Shown in pieces: positions 27,404-36,800 of a DNA stretch of 64,000 nucleotides. A model generated the notes under the pieces. It made no database searches, was not told the origin of the DNA, and saw only the letters and a list, made by a program, of their open reading frames with translations. Origin of the DNA: Nisaea sp. (GTDB taxonomy: Bacteria; Pseudomonadota; Alphaproteobacteria; Thalassobaculales; Thalassobaculaceae). The translations under genes and the position numbers were made by a program. The stretch spans positions 310,001 through 374,000 of the forward strand of contig NZ_JAXMNY010000004.1 in assembly GCF_034670185.1 (NCBI RefSeq), written 5' to 3'. How positions within the stretch are numbered: the first letter of the stretch is position 1; each line of letters begins with the position of its first letter.

Positions 27404-27742
27404 TTAAAGCGCGTCGTTGCCGGTCTCGCCGGTGCGGATCCGGACGGCTTGGGAGACATCCAGCACGAAAACCTTACCGTCACCGATGCGACCGGTATTC
27501 GCTGCTTTCTGGATGGCTTCCACCACCTGTTCCGCCAAGTCGTCCGGCACCGCCACTTCGACTTTGACCTTTGGAAGGAAATTTACGGCGTACTCCGCGC
27601 CTCGATAAATTTCGGTTTGTCCCTTCTGCCGTCCGAAGCCCTTGACCTCGCTAACCGTCAGCCCCTGGATCCCCAGAGCGGTCAGTGATTCGCGGACTTC
27701 GTCAAGCTTGAAGGGCTTTACGATTGCCATGATCAGTTTCAT
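27404..27742 (-). CDS. glnK: PII nitrogen regulatory protein GlnK
   Basis: 112 aa, exactly the PII family length when started at the ATG at 27742 (AAAGG nine bases upstream). A TTG start at 27751 would add three residues. The uridylylation site Tyr51 sits in GQTEIYRGAEY in the T-loop, and TGRIGDGKVFV is the ATP/2-oxoglutarate-binding C-loop. Linkage to amtB favours the name GlnK over GlnB. The trimer blocks AmtB when nitrogen is plentiful and releases it when uridylylated. Confidence 0.94.
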   Translation of the reverse strand: MKLIMAIVKPFKLDEVRESLTALGIQGLTVSEVKGFGRQKGQTEIYRGAEYAVNFLPKVKVEVAVPDDLAEQVVEAIQKAANTGRIGDGKVFVLDVSQAVRIRTGETGNDAL

Positions 27743-28096
27743 GCCGCCCAACCTTTTTCTGTTGTGCTTTTCCGGCGCCCCGAAATCAGGACAGCCGGAA
27801 TACCTGCTCAGCGCAGATCGGCGAATTCATTACAAAATGCGGGCCAAGACTGAATTATTTAAAATTTTCCGGCTTAATCAGAGAGTTACACTTAGATTGC
27901 AAGAATCAACGCTTCGACCGAGCCCAAAAGATATGCACATTTTTTAGGCACACAGGAAGTCGTGATGCTATTTTAAGCACTGAAAAAAGGGCATTTTCAT
28001 CTGGTGCGCGAACGCTTGTTCCGCGCGCTGGGCGCTGTATCTTGCCTGTGAGGAACAGGCGCCGAGACCGGGCGCCAAGGTAAGGGACCAAAGAGC
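27743..28096. promoter_or_regulatory. Divergent upstream region of glnK and the UbiH-like gene
   Basis: 354 bases without a supported gene, AT-richer than its surroundings between about 27820 and 27990. It must hold the glnK-amtB promoter (minus strand) and that of the hydroxylase (plus strand). I searched for a sigma-54 site (GG-N10-GC with TGGCAC/TTGC flanks) and found only poor matches, for example TTGGCCCGCATTTTGTA at 27831-27847, which lacks the invariant GC. No terminator or small gene seen. Confidence 0.5.
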
Positions 28097-29329
28097 GTGA
28101 AAGACATTCTCTGCGATGCGCTGATCATTGGCGGCGGCCTGTCCGGCATCTCCACAGCCCTGGCGCTGGATGCCACCGGACTGTCGGTCACCGTGATCGA
28201 TCGGGTACCCGTGGAGACGCATGTCGCGGCCGGGCATGACGGCCGGACAACCGCAATTTCCCAAAGCAGCAAGCGGATGCTGGTTCGGCTCGGAGTCTGG
28301 GGCGCCCTGCCGGAAGCCCCCTGCGCAATCGAGGATATACGCGTCCGGGAAGGCGGATCGCCGCTCTTCCTGCAATTCGATCACGAAGATGCCGGCCCGG
28401 ACCCGATGGGCTTCATCCTCGATAACGGCGCACTGAAGGCCGGCCTCTATCGCGCTGCCGCCTCCCGCCCCGGTATCCGGATCGTCTCTCCGGCATCCGT
28501 CGAGCGGCTGGAGCGGAATGGCGAGACCGCTACGGCCATTCTCGCGGACGGGGGACGCATCACCGCTCGGCTCGCCGTAGCGGCCGACGGGCGCGCGTCG
28601 CCCACCCGTCGTGCGGCCGGCCTGCGCACAACCGAACTGTCCTACGGCCAGACGGCGATTACCTGCACGGTGACACACGAGCAGCCGCACGAGCACGTGG
28701 CGTTCGAGCATTTCCGCCCCGCCGGGCCCTTCGCGATGCTGCCGCTGAATGACGCTGCGGATGGCACGCACCAGTCCTGTCTGGTCTGGAGTGAGCGCAC
28801 CGACGCGGCGAATGCCCTCATGAAGCTCAATGACGACGAATTCGACCAGGAAATGCTGACAGCGTTCGGCGAAACCCTGGGGCGCCTGCATGTGGCGGGC
28901 CGGCGCTGGGCCTATCCGCTCGGCCTGATCCATGCCGAACGCTATATCGACCAGCGGCTGGTGCTGGTTGGAGATGCCGCACACGGCATCCATCCGATCG
29001 CCGGTCAGGGCTTCAATCTCGGGCTGCGCGATATTGCAGCGCTCGCCGACACGATCGAGGATGCGCGCCGGATCGGTCTGGATTTCGGCTCGGCGCCCGT
29101 GCTGGAGAAATATCAGCGCTGGCGGCGCTTCGATGTGATGACGATGATCGCGGCAACGGACGGGTTGAACCGCCTGTTCTCGAACGATTCAGCAGGTATC
29201 CGGCTGCTGCGCGATGCTGGGCTTGGGCTGGTTCAGCGCATCGGTCCGCTGAAACGGGCCTTTATGCGCGGTGCAATGGGGACGGTCGGCACTCTGCCGC
29301 GCCTGATGCAAGACCCCGCGCGGCACTAG
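28097..29329 (+). CDS. UbiH/UbiF/Coq6-family FAD-dependent ubiquinone hydroxylase
   Basis: 410 aa flavin monooxygenase of ubiquinone biosynthesis, likely membrane-associated. The dinucleotide fold is ALIIGGGLSGISTALALD. The family DG region appears in LAVAADGRASPTRRAAG, and the FAD-binding GD motif in LVLVGDAAHGIHPIAGQGFN. Which ring position it hydroxylates cannot be told, because alphaproteobacterial members vary in regioselectivity. The start is GTG at 28097 with GGGA about ten bases upstream. It converges with the DUF971/Trm112 block. Confidence 0.9.
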   Translation: MKDILCDALIIGGGLSGISTALALDATGLSVTVIDRVPVETHVAAGHDGRTTAISQSSKRMLVRLGVWGALPEAPCAIEDIRVREGGSPLFLQFDHEDAGPDPMGFILDNGALKAGLYRAAASRPGIRIVSPASVERLERNGETATAILADGGRITARLAVAADGRASPTRRAAGLRTTELSYGQTAITCTVTHEQPHEHVAFEHFRPAGPFAMLPLNDAADGTHQSCLVWSERTDAANALMKLNDDEFDQEMLTAFGETLGRLHVAGRRWAYPLGLIHAERYIDQRLVLVGDAAHGIHPIAGQGFNLGLRDIAALADTIEDARRIGLDFGSAPVLEKYQRWRRFDVMTMIAATDGLNRLFSNDSAGIRLLRDAGLGLVQRIGPLKRAFMRGAMGTVGTLPRLMQDPARH

Positions 29330-29340
29330 ATTTCGGGCTC

Positions 29341-29715
29341 TCAAGGCTCCCGGCTGAGACCGGCGGCTTCAAGCTCGGCGAGGTAGCGTTCCCAGATCTG
29401 CTCTTTCTCGGAGCCGAGCTTGTGCAGATAACGCCATGTGAAAATGCCGGTATCGTGCAGATCGTCGAATTTGATCTTCACCGCGTAATTGCCGACCGCT
29501 TCCATGCCCATGATGTTCACATGCGCGCGCCCTGCCACCAGTTTCTTCTGGGACGGTACATGGCCCTGAACTTCCGCCGACGGGCTCTCGACCCTCAGAA
29601 GTTCGGCCGGAATGGAGAAGCTTTCCCCGGTGCTGAAATCGATCTCCAGGGACTTGTCCGCCGATTGAACACGGATTTCCGTCGGCCAGATCTCGCTCGC
29701 GAAGGACTCGCTCAT
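29341..29715 (-). CDS. DUF971 (GBBH-like N-terminal) domain protein
   Basis: 124 aa. Text such as WPTEIRVQSADKSLEIDFSTG, FSIPAELLRVESPSAEVQGH and IKFDDLHDTGIFTWRYLH is the complete DUF971 / gamma-butyrobetaine-hydroxylase-like N-terminal domain. It occurs alone here without an oxygenase domain. The single-domain form is often linked to Fe-S metabolism or iron handling, but no reaction is established. Its start overlaps the Trm112 stop in an ATGA. Last gene of the Lon-Trm112-DUF971 run. Confidence 0.88.
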   Translation of the reverse strand: MSESFASEIWPTEIRVQSADKSLEIDFSTGESFSIPAELLRVESPSAEVQGHVPSQKKLVAGRAHVNIMGMEAVGNYAVKIKFDDLHDTGIFTWRYLHKLGSEKEQIWERYLAELEAAGLSREP

Positions 29716-29984
29716 GATTTTTCATCCTGACGCGCGGACAGAGCGGCCTTGCCTTCGGCAACGGGATCTCTGTCATCATTCAGGTGCCGCGCCTCGTCGG
29801 GCAGCATGATCGGCACACCGTCACGGATCGGAAAAGCCAGCCCGGCCTGTTCACTCACCAACTCGGAGCGGGCCCGGTCATAGACCAGCGGCGCCTTTGT
29901 CAGCGGGCAGACCAGAATTTCCAGCAACTTCGGATCGACTTCCCGCTCCGCGCTGCCGGCCGCGGGTTTCTCAGTGCCGTGCAT
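29712..29984 (-). CDS. Trm112 family protein
   Basis: 90 aa. DPKLLEILVCPLTKAPLVYD and GLAFPIRDGVPIMLPDEAR are diagnostic of the bacterial YcaR/Trm112 family, which supports methyltransferases as a small activating subunit. The zinc-site CPxC is reduced to a single cysteine (CPLT), as I recall for many alphaproteobacterial members, so metal binding is doubtful. I start at the ATG at 29984, which has AAGGA eight bases upstream and overlaps the preceding stop by 14 bases. A second ATG at 30005 would lengthen the overlap. Confidence 0.9.
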   Translation of the reverse strand: MHGTEKPAAGSAEREVDPKLLEILVCPLTKAPLVYDRARSELVSEQAGLAFPIRDGVPIMLPDEARHLNDDRDPVAEGKAALSARQDEKS

Positions 29985-30627
29985 GGCGATTATCCTTGAG
30001 ATCATCGTGAAGCGACATCTCTAGCAGTGTGAGCATCGTCTCGCCACGCTCCTGCAATGTCGGCGCCTCAAGCAGGGCCTGCTTCTCGAGGGAACCGAAC
30101 GGGCAGACCATCGCCAGCGTGGTCAGGAGCTGCCGGTCTTCCGCATTTTCGATGGAGTCCCAATCGGCCCGCATGCCGTGCAGCGCGAAATAGTCTTTCA
30201 GGCCGCGCATCAAACGATCCCGGTCCAGGGACAGATCGTCCTGGGCTTCAAAATCATCCGCGAAACTGCACCAGTCAGCCACCACCCGGCGATAACCGGA
30301 GCGGCATTCCAGTTCCTGCTCCACATGGAAGCGGGCTATTCCGGTCAAGGTGATCATGAAACGACCATCCTCGGTTTCCGAGAAGGACGTGATGCGGCCC
30401 ACGCACCCGGTACGGTGGAGGCTGGCATCACCCTCTTCTTCCTGCGGCTGGATCATGCCGATCAGCCGGTCGGTGCCGAGCGCATCCTGTGTCATCGCCA
30501 GATAACGCGGCTCGAAAATATTGAGCGGGAGCTTGCCGCCGGGCAGCAACAGAACCCCGGGCAGCGGGAAGACCGGAATGCAGGCAGGCATGTCCTCTAG
30601 GCCGGGAGCAAAGGGATTGCGTGTCAT
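29971..30627 (-). CDS. Lon protease substrate-binding (N-terminal) domain protein
   Basis: 218 aa stand-alone LON_substr_bdg domain: ACIPVFPLPGVLLLPGGKLP, LNIFEPRYLAMTQDAL, GCVGRITSFSETEDGRFMI and LTGIARFHVEQEL. There is no AAA or protease domain, so it is not Lon itself. Its biochemical role is unknown; cereblon-like small-molecule or protein binding has been proposed for the fold. It lies between the thioredoxin-TPR gene (38 bases upstream) and Trm112, a block I recall as conserved in alphaproteobacteria. Confidence 0.92.
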   Translation of the reverse strand: MTRNPFAPGLEDMPACIPVFPLPGVLLLPGGKLPLNIFEPRYLAMTQDALGTDRLIGMIQPQEEEGDASLHRTGCVGRITSFSETEDGRFMITLTGIARFHVEQELECRSGYRRVVADWCSFADDFEAQDDLSLDRDRLMRGLKDYFALHGMRADWDSIENAEDRQLLTTLAMVCPFGSLEKQALLEAPTLQERGETMLTLLEMSLHDDLKDNRHARH

Positions 30628-30665
30628 GGATTCCGGTGCCTCCGTTCCGATAGATCTCTGTTAAC

Positions 30666-31571
30666 TCAGGAAAACAGAACTGCTGAGAGACGGCGTCGAC
30701 CCTGAATGGTTACCGGGTCCGTGTGACCGAATGCCTCGAAGAACTTCACCAGTTGCATGCGGGCTTTCTGCTCTTCCCATTCTCGATCGCGGCGGATGCT
30801 TTCGATCAACGCCTCGACCGCGCCTTCGCGGTTGTTCGACGCAAAGCGCGCCATGGCCAGGTCGTAGCGGGCCTGGTGGTTGTCCGGATCGGCTTCGATG
30901 GCGGCAAGAAGTGCGGCCTCCTCGCCGGCATCCTGGCTTTCGGTCACGAGTTCAAGCGACGCGATCGCAGCATGCACTTCCGGCGCCTTTTTGATCTCGT
31001 CCGGCAAATCCGCAATCATCTGCTGCGCCTGCTCAACCTGGCCAACAGCGACCAGAGCGCGGATCAGGCCGGCGATGCCGCGCAAATTTTCCGGATCGTG
31101 CTCAATCACCTGGCTGTAGATCCCACCGGCGCCCTGCGCGTCACCCGCCTCGAGCATCTTGTCCGCGGCATCCAGCGCTTCATCGAGAGGGGACTCGCCC
31201 GCGGCGCCACCGGTCAGCCGCTTGACGAATTCTCGGATCTGGCTTTCCGGCAAAGCGCCCTGAAAACCGTCTACCGGCTGCCCGTTATGGAAAGCGAATA
31301 CTGCCGGGATCGACTGGACACGCATCTGCTGTGCGATGGCCTGGTTCTCGTCGATATTGACCTTCACCATGCGCACGGCGCCGCCGGCGTCGCGCACTAC
31401 CTTTTCCAGCATCGGGCCGAGCTGCTTGCAGGGGCCGCACCATGGCGCCCAGAAGTCGACGATGACCGGAACGTCCTTGGACGCTTCGACAACATCGGCC
31501 ATGAAGGATTGCGTATCGGAGTCCTTGATCAGATCGGCGGAGTCCGGAGCGGCGTTAATAAGGGTTTCCAT
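30666..31571 (-). CDS. CnoX-like thioredoxin-TPR protein (co-chaperedoxin)
   Basis: 301 aa. The N-terminal thioredoxin domain has the active site WAPWCGPCKQLGP, VNIDENQAIAQQMRVQSIPA and the cis-Pro region. Four or so TPR-like helical pairs follow to the C-terminus (LDEALDAADKMLEAGDAQGA and onward). This is the layout of CnoX/YbbN, which protects substrates from oxidation and hands them to GroEL. Both active-site cysteines are kept, as in Caulobacter CnoX, unlike E. coli. I start at the ATG at 31571; an ATG at 31592 adds seven residues. Confidence 0.9.
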   Translation of the reverse strand: METLINAAPDSADLIKDSDTQSFMADVVEASKDVPVIVDFWAPWCGPCKQLGPMLEKVVRDAGGAVRMVKVNIDENQAIAQQMRVQSIPAVFAFHNGQPVDGFQGALPESQIREFVKRLTGGAAGESPLDEALDAADKMLEAGDAQGAGGIYSQVIEHDPENLRGIAGLIRALVAVGQVEQAQQMIADLPDEIKKAPEVHAAIASLELVTESQDAGEEAALLAAIEADPDNHQARYDLAMARFASNNREGAVEALIESIRRDREWEEQKARMQLVKFFEAFGHTDPVTIQGRRRLSAVLFS

Positions 31572-31661
31572 ACCTGTCGTCCGTTCTTTCATATCCGGTA
31601 AAGATTGGCCGCGGCCGTCGCTTGGCAAGTCCCCGACCGTTCACAACAGCCGGGACGTCGC

Positions 31662-32201
31662 TCAGGCCAGAGCCGCGAGGTCGAGAATTTCGGGCTCGTA
31701 TCCAAGATTCCTGAGGAATGCCACAAGCGAGTCGGGTGAGACCGCGATTGTCATTTCATTGGAGAGCGGGTGGTAATTGAGCGGGTCAAACGTCAGCATT
31801 TCCTTGTCGAGCACCACCGTGACATCCCGCCCCACGTCATTGAACAGGGCATAGGGTGAAACGGCCCCCGGGATCACACCGAGATGCGTCATCAACCGGT
31901 CAGGGCTGCCGAAGGACAGACGAGCGCCGCCAAGAGTGGCCCCGAGCTGCTTCAGATCGACTGGCCGATCCTCCAGCGTCACGACAAGCCACATCTTCCC
32001 TTTCCGGTCTCGCAGAAACAGGTTCTTGCAATGGCCGCCCGAAAGCTCTCCACGCAGCGCCTTGCTGTCTTCCACGGTGAACAGAGGCGGATGACGATGC
32101 AATTCGTAGCCGAGCTCCAACCCGTCAAGATGGGCGAGCAGTTCTTCCGGTGTCCTTGGGCCAGATTGCCCATTGGCGGAGACTGATTCACTCTCGGACA
32201 T
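31662..32201 (-). CDS. Prolyl-tRNA deacylase (YbaK/ProXp-ala family)
   Basis: 179 aa trans-editing factor that hydrolyses mischarged Ala-tRNA(Pro). HPPLFTVEDSKALRGELSGG, HCKNLFLRDRKGKMWLV (catalytic-site lysine region) and LMTHLGVIPGAVSPYALFND are the ProX family marks. I use the ATG at 32201 (AGGA about 12 bases upstream); a longer reading from 32243 would add a basic 14-residue segment. It stands alone, about 90 bases upstream of the thioredoxin-TPR gene on the same strand. Confidence 0.88.
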   Translation of the reverse strand: MSESESVSANGQSGPRTPEELLAHLDGLELGYELHRHPPLFTVEDSKALRGELSGGHCKNLFLRDRKGKMWLVVTLEDRPVDLKQLGATLGGARLSFGSPDRLMTHLGVIPGAVSPYALFNDVGRDVTVVLDKEMLTFDPLNYHPLSNEMTIAVSPDSLVAFLRNLGYEPEILDLAALA

Positions 32202-32413
32202 AACGCTCTGCTTCCTCTTATTGCGCGATCGGTACCGCGCCACGGCAAATTCCGGGTTCTGGGATAGCTGGAAAGTGGGTATTTTCCAAGGCTTTCCTAG
32301 TGTTTTGACGGTTTGACGGGGCGCCTGGAAAAAAAATCATTTCGAGGCTTGCAATGCGAAGAACAGTTTGTATTATCGCGGCCTCTCGACGGCATCACTG
32401 AATGCCGATGGAT

Positions 32414-32488
32414 GCGGGCGTAGCTCAGGGGTAGAGCATAACCTTGCCAAGGTTAGGGTCGTGAGTTCGAATCTCATCGCCCGCTCCA
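32414..32488 (+). tRNA. tRNA-Gly (anticodon GCC)
   Basis: A full cloverleaf: acceptor GCGGGCG / CGCCCGC, D-arm GCTC-AGGGGTA-GAGC, anticodon arm TAACC-TTGCCAA-GGTTA with anticodon GCC, T-arm GTGAG-TTCGAAT-CTCAT. The discriminator is T and the CCA end is encoded (32486-32488). It reads GGC/GGT glycine codons. A terminator follows about 30 bases on. Confidence 0.98.
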
Positions 32489-32518
32489 ATTCCTCCTAAA
32501 TATGGAGGGTCGAGAAAC

Positions 32519-32545
32519 AAAAAGGCGGCGTCAGCCGCCTTTTTT
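32519..32545. terminator. Bidirectional terminator between tRNA-Gly and EamA gene
   Basis: AAAAAGGCGGC (32519-32529), a GTCA loop, then GCCGCCTTTTTT (32534-32545) form an 11-base stem whose ends provide a T-run on either strand. It ends tRNA-Gly transcription on the plus strand and the EamA gene on the minus strand. The EamA stop codon (TGA, 32533-32531) lies in the loop itself. Confidence 0.92.
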
Positions 32546-33517
32546 GCGCGCGCTCCTCCTGGCCAGAAGCGCTTCGCGGTGACTGATATACGCAGTCGAA
32601 CAGAAAATCACTGCACCGCCGAGCCAGACCCAAACGGTCGGCTCTTCGCCAAACAGCAGATATCCCACCACCGCAATAAGCGGCAGCTTGATGAATTCGA
32701 GCGGCTGCAGCTGGGTGATTTCGGCCAGACCGCAGGCCCGGGTCCAGCAAACGTGACCGGCTGTCCCGGCACCCGCCAGACAGAACAGCCAGAGCCAGGT
32801 CATCGGATCGGGCCAGGTCCAGACGAACAATGCCGGGACCAGTGAAAGCGGGCTCTGCAGCAACACCATCCAGAGCACGATCGCTTCCGGCCGTTCCGTT
32901 GCCGTCAGCTTCTTCACGACCAGCGCCGTGATCGCGATCCCGAATGCGTTGCCAAGCGCAAGCAGCGCACCGATCGACATCGCCTCCATACCGGGCCGCA
33001 ACACCAGCAGCATGCCGACAAAACCGGCGGCAAGGGCGGCGACGCGGCGGGCCCTGATCACCTCGCCAAGCACCAGAACGGCGCCGATGGTGGCAAACAA
33101 TGGCGCCGTGAATCCGAGCGCCGTCGCCTCGGCAAGCGGGATCATGGTGATCGCGGCAAACCCCGCCGCCATAGCCACCAGATTGATGACCGCACGCAAA
33201 CTGTAAAGACTGTATTTGTCCGTTTTCAGCGCGGAAAAGCCGTACCCCATGATCCAGGGAGCCATCAGCACAACGGCGAGAAAATTGCGAAAGAACACGA
33301 CCTCGAGAACGTGCAGATTCTCCGACGCAAGCCGGATGAAAATTCCCATCGAGGTGAAGAAAACCATCGCGGTGCTCATCAGCAGCGTCGCCTTGACCGG
33401 TACCGGCAATCTTGTGAAGGCGGCGAACATGAACATATCAAAGGAGCCTGAGGGCGAAGGGGATCCGGAGACTATCCCGCCCGGGACGTCCTGACCAGCA
33501 AGCCGAATTTCATCCAT
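32531..33517 (-). CDS. EamA/DMT-family membrane transporter
   Basis: 328 aa with ten hydrophobic segments and two EamA repeats (AMVFFTSMGIFIRLASEN opens the first; SIGALLALGNAFGIAITALV the second). These drug/metabolite transporters export amino acids, nucleosides or other small solutes; the substrate is not readable. RAVINLVAMAAGFAAITMIP and EIGLxPL-like text (LAEITQLQPLEFIKLPLIA) fit the RhaT/S-adenosylmethionine-transporter-like branch. The start is uncertain: ATG 33517 is used, but an internal MFMFAAF start near 33436 would remove a polar Gly/Ser/Pro-rich leader. Confidence 0.87.
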   Translation of the reverse strand: MDEIRLAGQDVPGGIVSGSPSPSGSFDMFMFAAFTRLPVPVKATLLMSTAMVFFTSMGIFIRLASENLHVLEVVFFRNFLAVVLMAPWIMGYGFSALKTDKYSLYSLRAVINLVAMAAGFAAITMIPLAEATALGFTAPLFATIGAVLVLGEVIRARRVAALAAGFVGMLLVLRPGMEAMSIGALLALGNAFGIAITALVVKKLTATERPEAIVLWMVLLQSPLSLVPALFVWTWPDPMTWLWLFCLAGAGTAGHVCWTRACGLAEITQLQPLEFIKLPLIAVVGYLLFGEEPTVWVWLGGAVIFCSTAYISHREALLARRSARKKGG

Positions 33518-33620
33518 CACGGTTCGGTTTCATGATCTGGATCAAAGATATGGAAAACATCCTGTGTTCCTGTGACCTCAGGCGATCTTGCGATCAATAC
33601 TGACTGCCAGGAGGCAAAAA

Positions 33621-33857
33621 ATGTCCCACGTCCCCCACGAGCTCGCGGATGAATTTCCGGATGCGGCCGAGAAGATCCATGAGCTGAAGCTCAACAACGC
33701 CCATTTTGCCAAAATCGCGGACGCATATCATGAAGTGAACCGCGAAATTCACCGGATCGAAGCGGAAATCGAGACCACATCCGATGCCTATGCCGAGGAG
33801 ATGAAGAAGAAGCGGCTGGCCCTCAAGGATGAGATTGCGGGTTTCCTGACCGCTTGA
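33621..33857 (+). CDS. YdcH-family (DUF465) small protein
   Basis: 78 aa, acidic and helical: PHELADEFPDAAEKIHELK, then FAKIADAYHEVNREIHRIEA and KKKRLALKDEIAGFL are the DUF465 signature. It probably forms a short coiled coil; function unknown. A perfect AGGAGG (33609-33614) six bases before the ATG at 33621 fixes the start and excludes the longer reading from 33588. It converges with the hybrid kinase gene five bases later, so the two share a terminator-free junction. Confidence 0.9.
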   Translation: MSHVPHELADEFPDAAEKIHELKLNNAHFAKIADAYHEVNREIHRIEAEIETTSDAYAEEMKKKRLALKDEIAGFLTA

Positions 33858-33862
33858 GTTTT

Positions 33863-36800
33863 TCAGCTATCGATGAGATCGCTCTCGAGCAGATCCAGCG
33901 CCTGCAGATGGGCCCGGATCTCGCCGAGGGCGGTCCCGGCTTCTTGCTCGAACGTCTCTTGAGCAGCGGCGATTGACGGCCCGGAGCCGCCATCCTCACG
34001 CAGAGATTTCTCCAGGTCGCCGGCGGCCGCACTGAGAGCTGAGAGACCAAGGTTTCCGGCGACCCCCTTCACCTGATGCGCCAGCCTCTCTGCCGCGATA
34101 TTGTCGCCTGCTGAAAGGTGAGTCCGCAGCATCTCGGCCGATCCTGTGTTCTGCCGGCAGAACTCGTTGAACAGCTTCGCCGCGATATCCGGCGCGCCAA
34201 GCAACTGCACCATCTTGTCGAAAGGCGCGAATACGCGCGTGGGCTCTTCGGGCTGCGGCTTCGTGGCCGACGATAGCGCTATGGCAGCCCTCTCTACTCT
34301 GGCGGCAGATAGAGCCTCATAGAGTTTTTCTTCCGAGATCGGCTTGGCGACGTGGCCGTTCATACCCGCGGCCAGACATCTCTCGACCTCGGATGTCATC
34401 GCGTGTGCCGTCGCAGCGATAATCGGCAGGTCCACAAACCGACCATCACTGCGGATCTGCCGGGTTGCCTCAATGCCATCCATCACGGGCATCTGGATAT
34501 CCATCAGCACTGCATCGAAGCGGTCGGGGTCTGACCCCGTCACCGCCTGCACTGCGGCTTCACCGTTCCAGACAAGTTCGACTTCGGCGCCTATTCCGCG
34601 CAACACGGCTTCGACAACCTGCTGGTTGATCTGGTTATCCTCGGCAACGAGGATTCGCATCCCCCGAAGGTGCACGGTCGCTGCATCGGCAAGTTCACGA
34701 TCCACATCCGATGGCTCCTGGTTTTTCCAGAATGCAGTCAGAAGCTGCACCATACGGTGGTGTGAAAGCGGCTTCGTGAGAACGGCGCTAGCGCCGGCCT
34801 CCCGCGCATCCTCACCTAGAGTTTCGGTATTCGCTCCAGTGACCAGTACAATTCTGGGCGCGTCATCATCATCGACGGTCGCCAGGATATCTCTCGTAGC
34901 CTGGACACCATCCCCATCGGGCATCATCCAGTCCATGAAGATGACATTGAACGGCGCCCCTGCGCTGCGGGCCGCGGCAACCGCCGCGATCGCCTCGGCA
35001 GCAGAACCCGCTTCCGCAACCTCCAGCGCCAGAGGCCGGAGCATACCGGACATAACCAGTCGGGCTGTCGGATTGTCATCCACGACAAGAATGCGCCAGG
35101 CTTCAAAACGTTCGGCATCCAGCCCGCCTACACGCTGCGAAAGCATCGAGACATCGAACGGCAAGACCACGTGGAACATACTGCCTTTGCCCGGTGTGCT
35201 TTCAGCCCAGATCCGGCCGCCCATCCGGGTGGCCAGATCCAGGCAAATAGAAAGTCCGAGACCGGTCCCGCCGAACTGGCGGGTGGTCGAGATATCGGCC
35301 TGGGTGAAAGGCTTGAAGATCTTTTCCAGTTGCTCGGCAGTCATGCCGATGCCGGAATCCTCGACCTCGAAATGCAGGTCAACGCGACCCTCACCTATCT
35401 CGTGCGGATAAACAGTGAGTTTGACCAACCCCGCCTTCGTGAATTTGACGGCGTTGCTGCACAGGTTTGTCAGGATTTGGCCGACCCGCAGCGGATCGCC
35501 AAACAGATCGACCGGCATATCCGGGTCAATCGCGATCTCGAAGGAAAGGCCTTTCTCGTCTGCCCGGTCTTTCGCAAGACCGCCGACCTGCTCGATTAAC
35601 TCTTTCAGATCGAAATCAGTCGCCTCGATCTCAAGTTGGCCAGCTTCGATCTTCGAGAAATCGAGCACATCGTTGATGATTCCCATCAGGATCTGCGAAG
35701 AGGAAACGATCTTTCCGACGAAGTCTGACTGGTTTTCGTCAAGCCGGGTCCGCTGCAGCAACCGGCTGAGACCGATGATACCGTTGAGCGGTGTGCGGAT
35801 TTCATGGCTCATATTGGCCAGAAAGCCGGATTTTGCCTGGTTGGCGGCCTCGGCTTCTGCCTGGCGCTGTTTCAGCTCGGTGATATCGACCCTGAAGGAT
35901 AGAAACCCTCCATCCGGCGTTCGGGCGTCCTGGATCCGGATCCAGCGCCCGTCCGGCAGAGCCTGCTCGAATGCCGGCCCAGGCTCTCTGAACTGCCGCA
36001 TGCGTGTGGCAACCCATTCGTCCTCCCGCCCGACGGCTTCGCTTATGTCTCCAGCATTAGCCGCAACGCGGATGATGTCCTCGTAAAGAGCCCCCGGGAT
36101 CATGACCCTTCCAACGCTGGGATAGAGCTCCCTGAAGCGTTCGTTACAAATAACCATCCGCATGTCGCGGTTGTAGAGTACGAAAGCGCCGTTCATAGCG
36201 TCGAGCGCGATACGCAACTGCCCTTCAGCTTCGGTTGCCTTCACCTTGGCCTCGACCAGGCCCTTTTCCTGCGCCGCGAGAGTTTCAAGATCCCGGCGAC
36301 GGCGCTCCTGAAAAAGTCCGATCCCGAAGAGCGGAATCACAATCGCCGTTCCGATCAGGCCAACTGGAATCCAGACCTTCCAGTAGATCGATTCCGGAAC
36401 AATCCAGCCGCCTATCGGGCGCCCCGCCAGATACCAGCTGCCGACTGGCAAATTAACTTGTTGCAGGACAGGCATGTCTTCGAAGACTGCTTCGCTGCCG
36501 AGGAACACATCGCCGCTCAGTCCAGCCCCGTCACGGCCACGGATCGCGAATTCAAAGCCCAATGAGTCCGGGTCCACCCCGGCGGCGGCGAAAAGTTTTT
36601 CTGCGTCGATCACGGCCGAGACCAGACCCCAGAAAAACTCGGTGCCGTCCTCTTCTTTGGCAAAGACCGGGTATCGCCCGATAATCCCGATGCCGCCCTG
36701 CATAAGTGTCAGCGGCCCGGCGAGTACCAGGTCTCCATTATCGCGGGCGGTAAGTGCAGCAGCGCGCTGTTTCTCGTTCTTTCGATAATCGAGCCCGATC

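Noticed and set aside
27831..27847. Possible sigma-54 promoter for glnK-amtB (TTGGCCCGCATTTTGTA, minus strand)
   Set aside because: The -24 GG is present, but the invariant GC of the -12 element is GT. Two other GG-N10-GC matches in the region lack the flanking consensus, so none is convincing.
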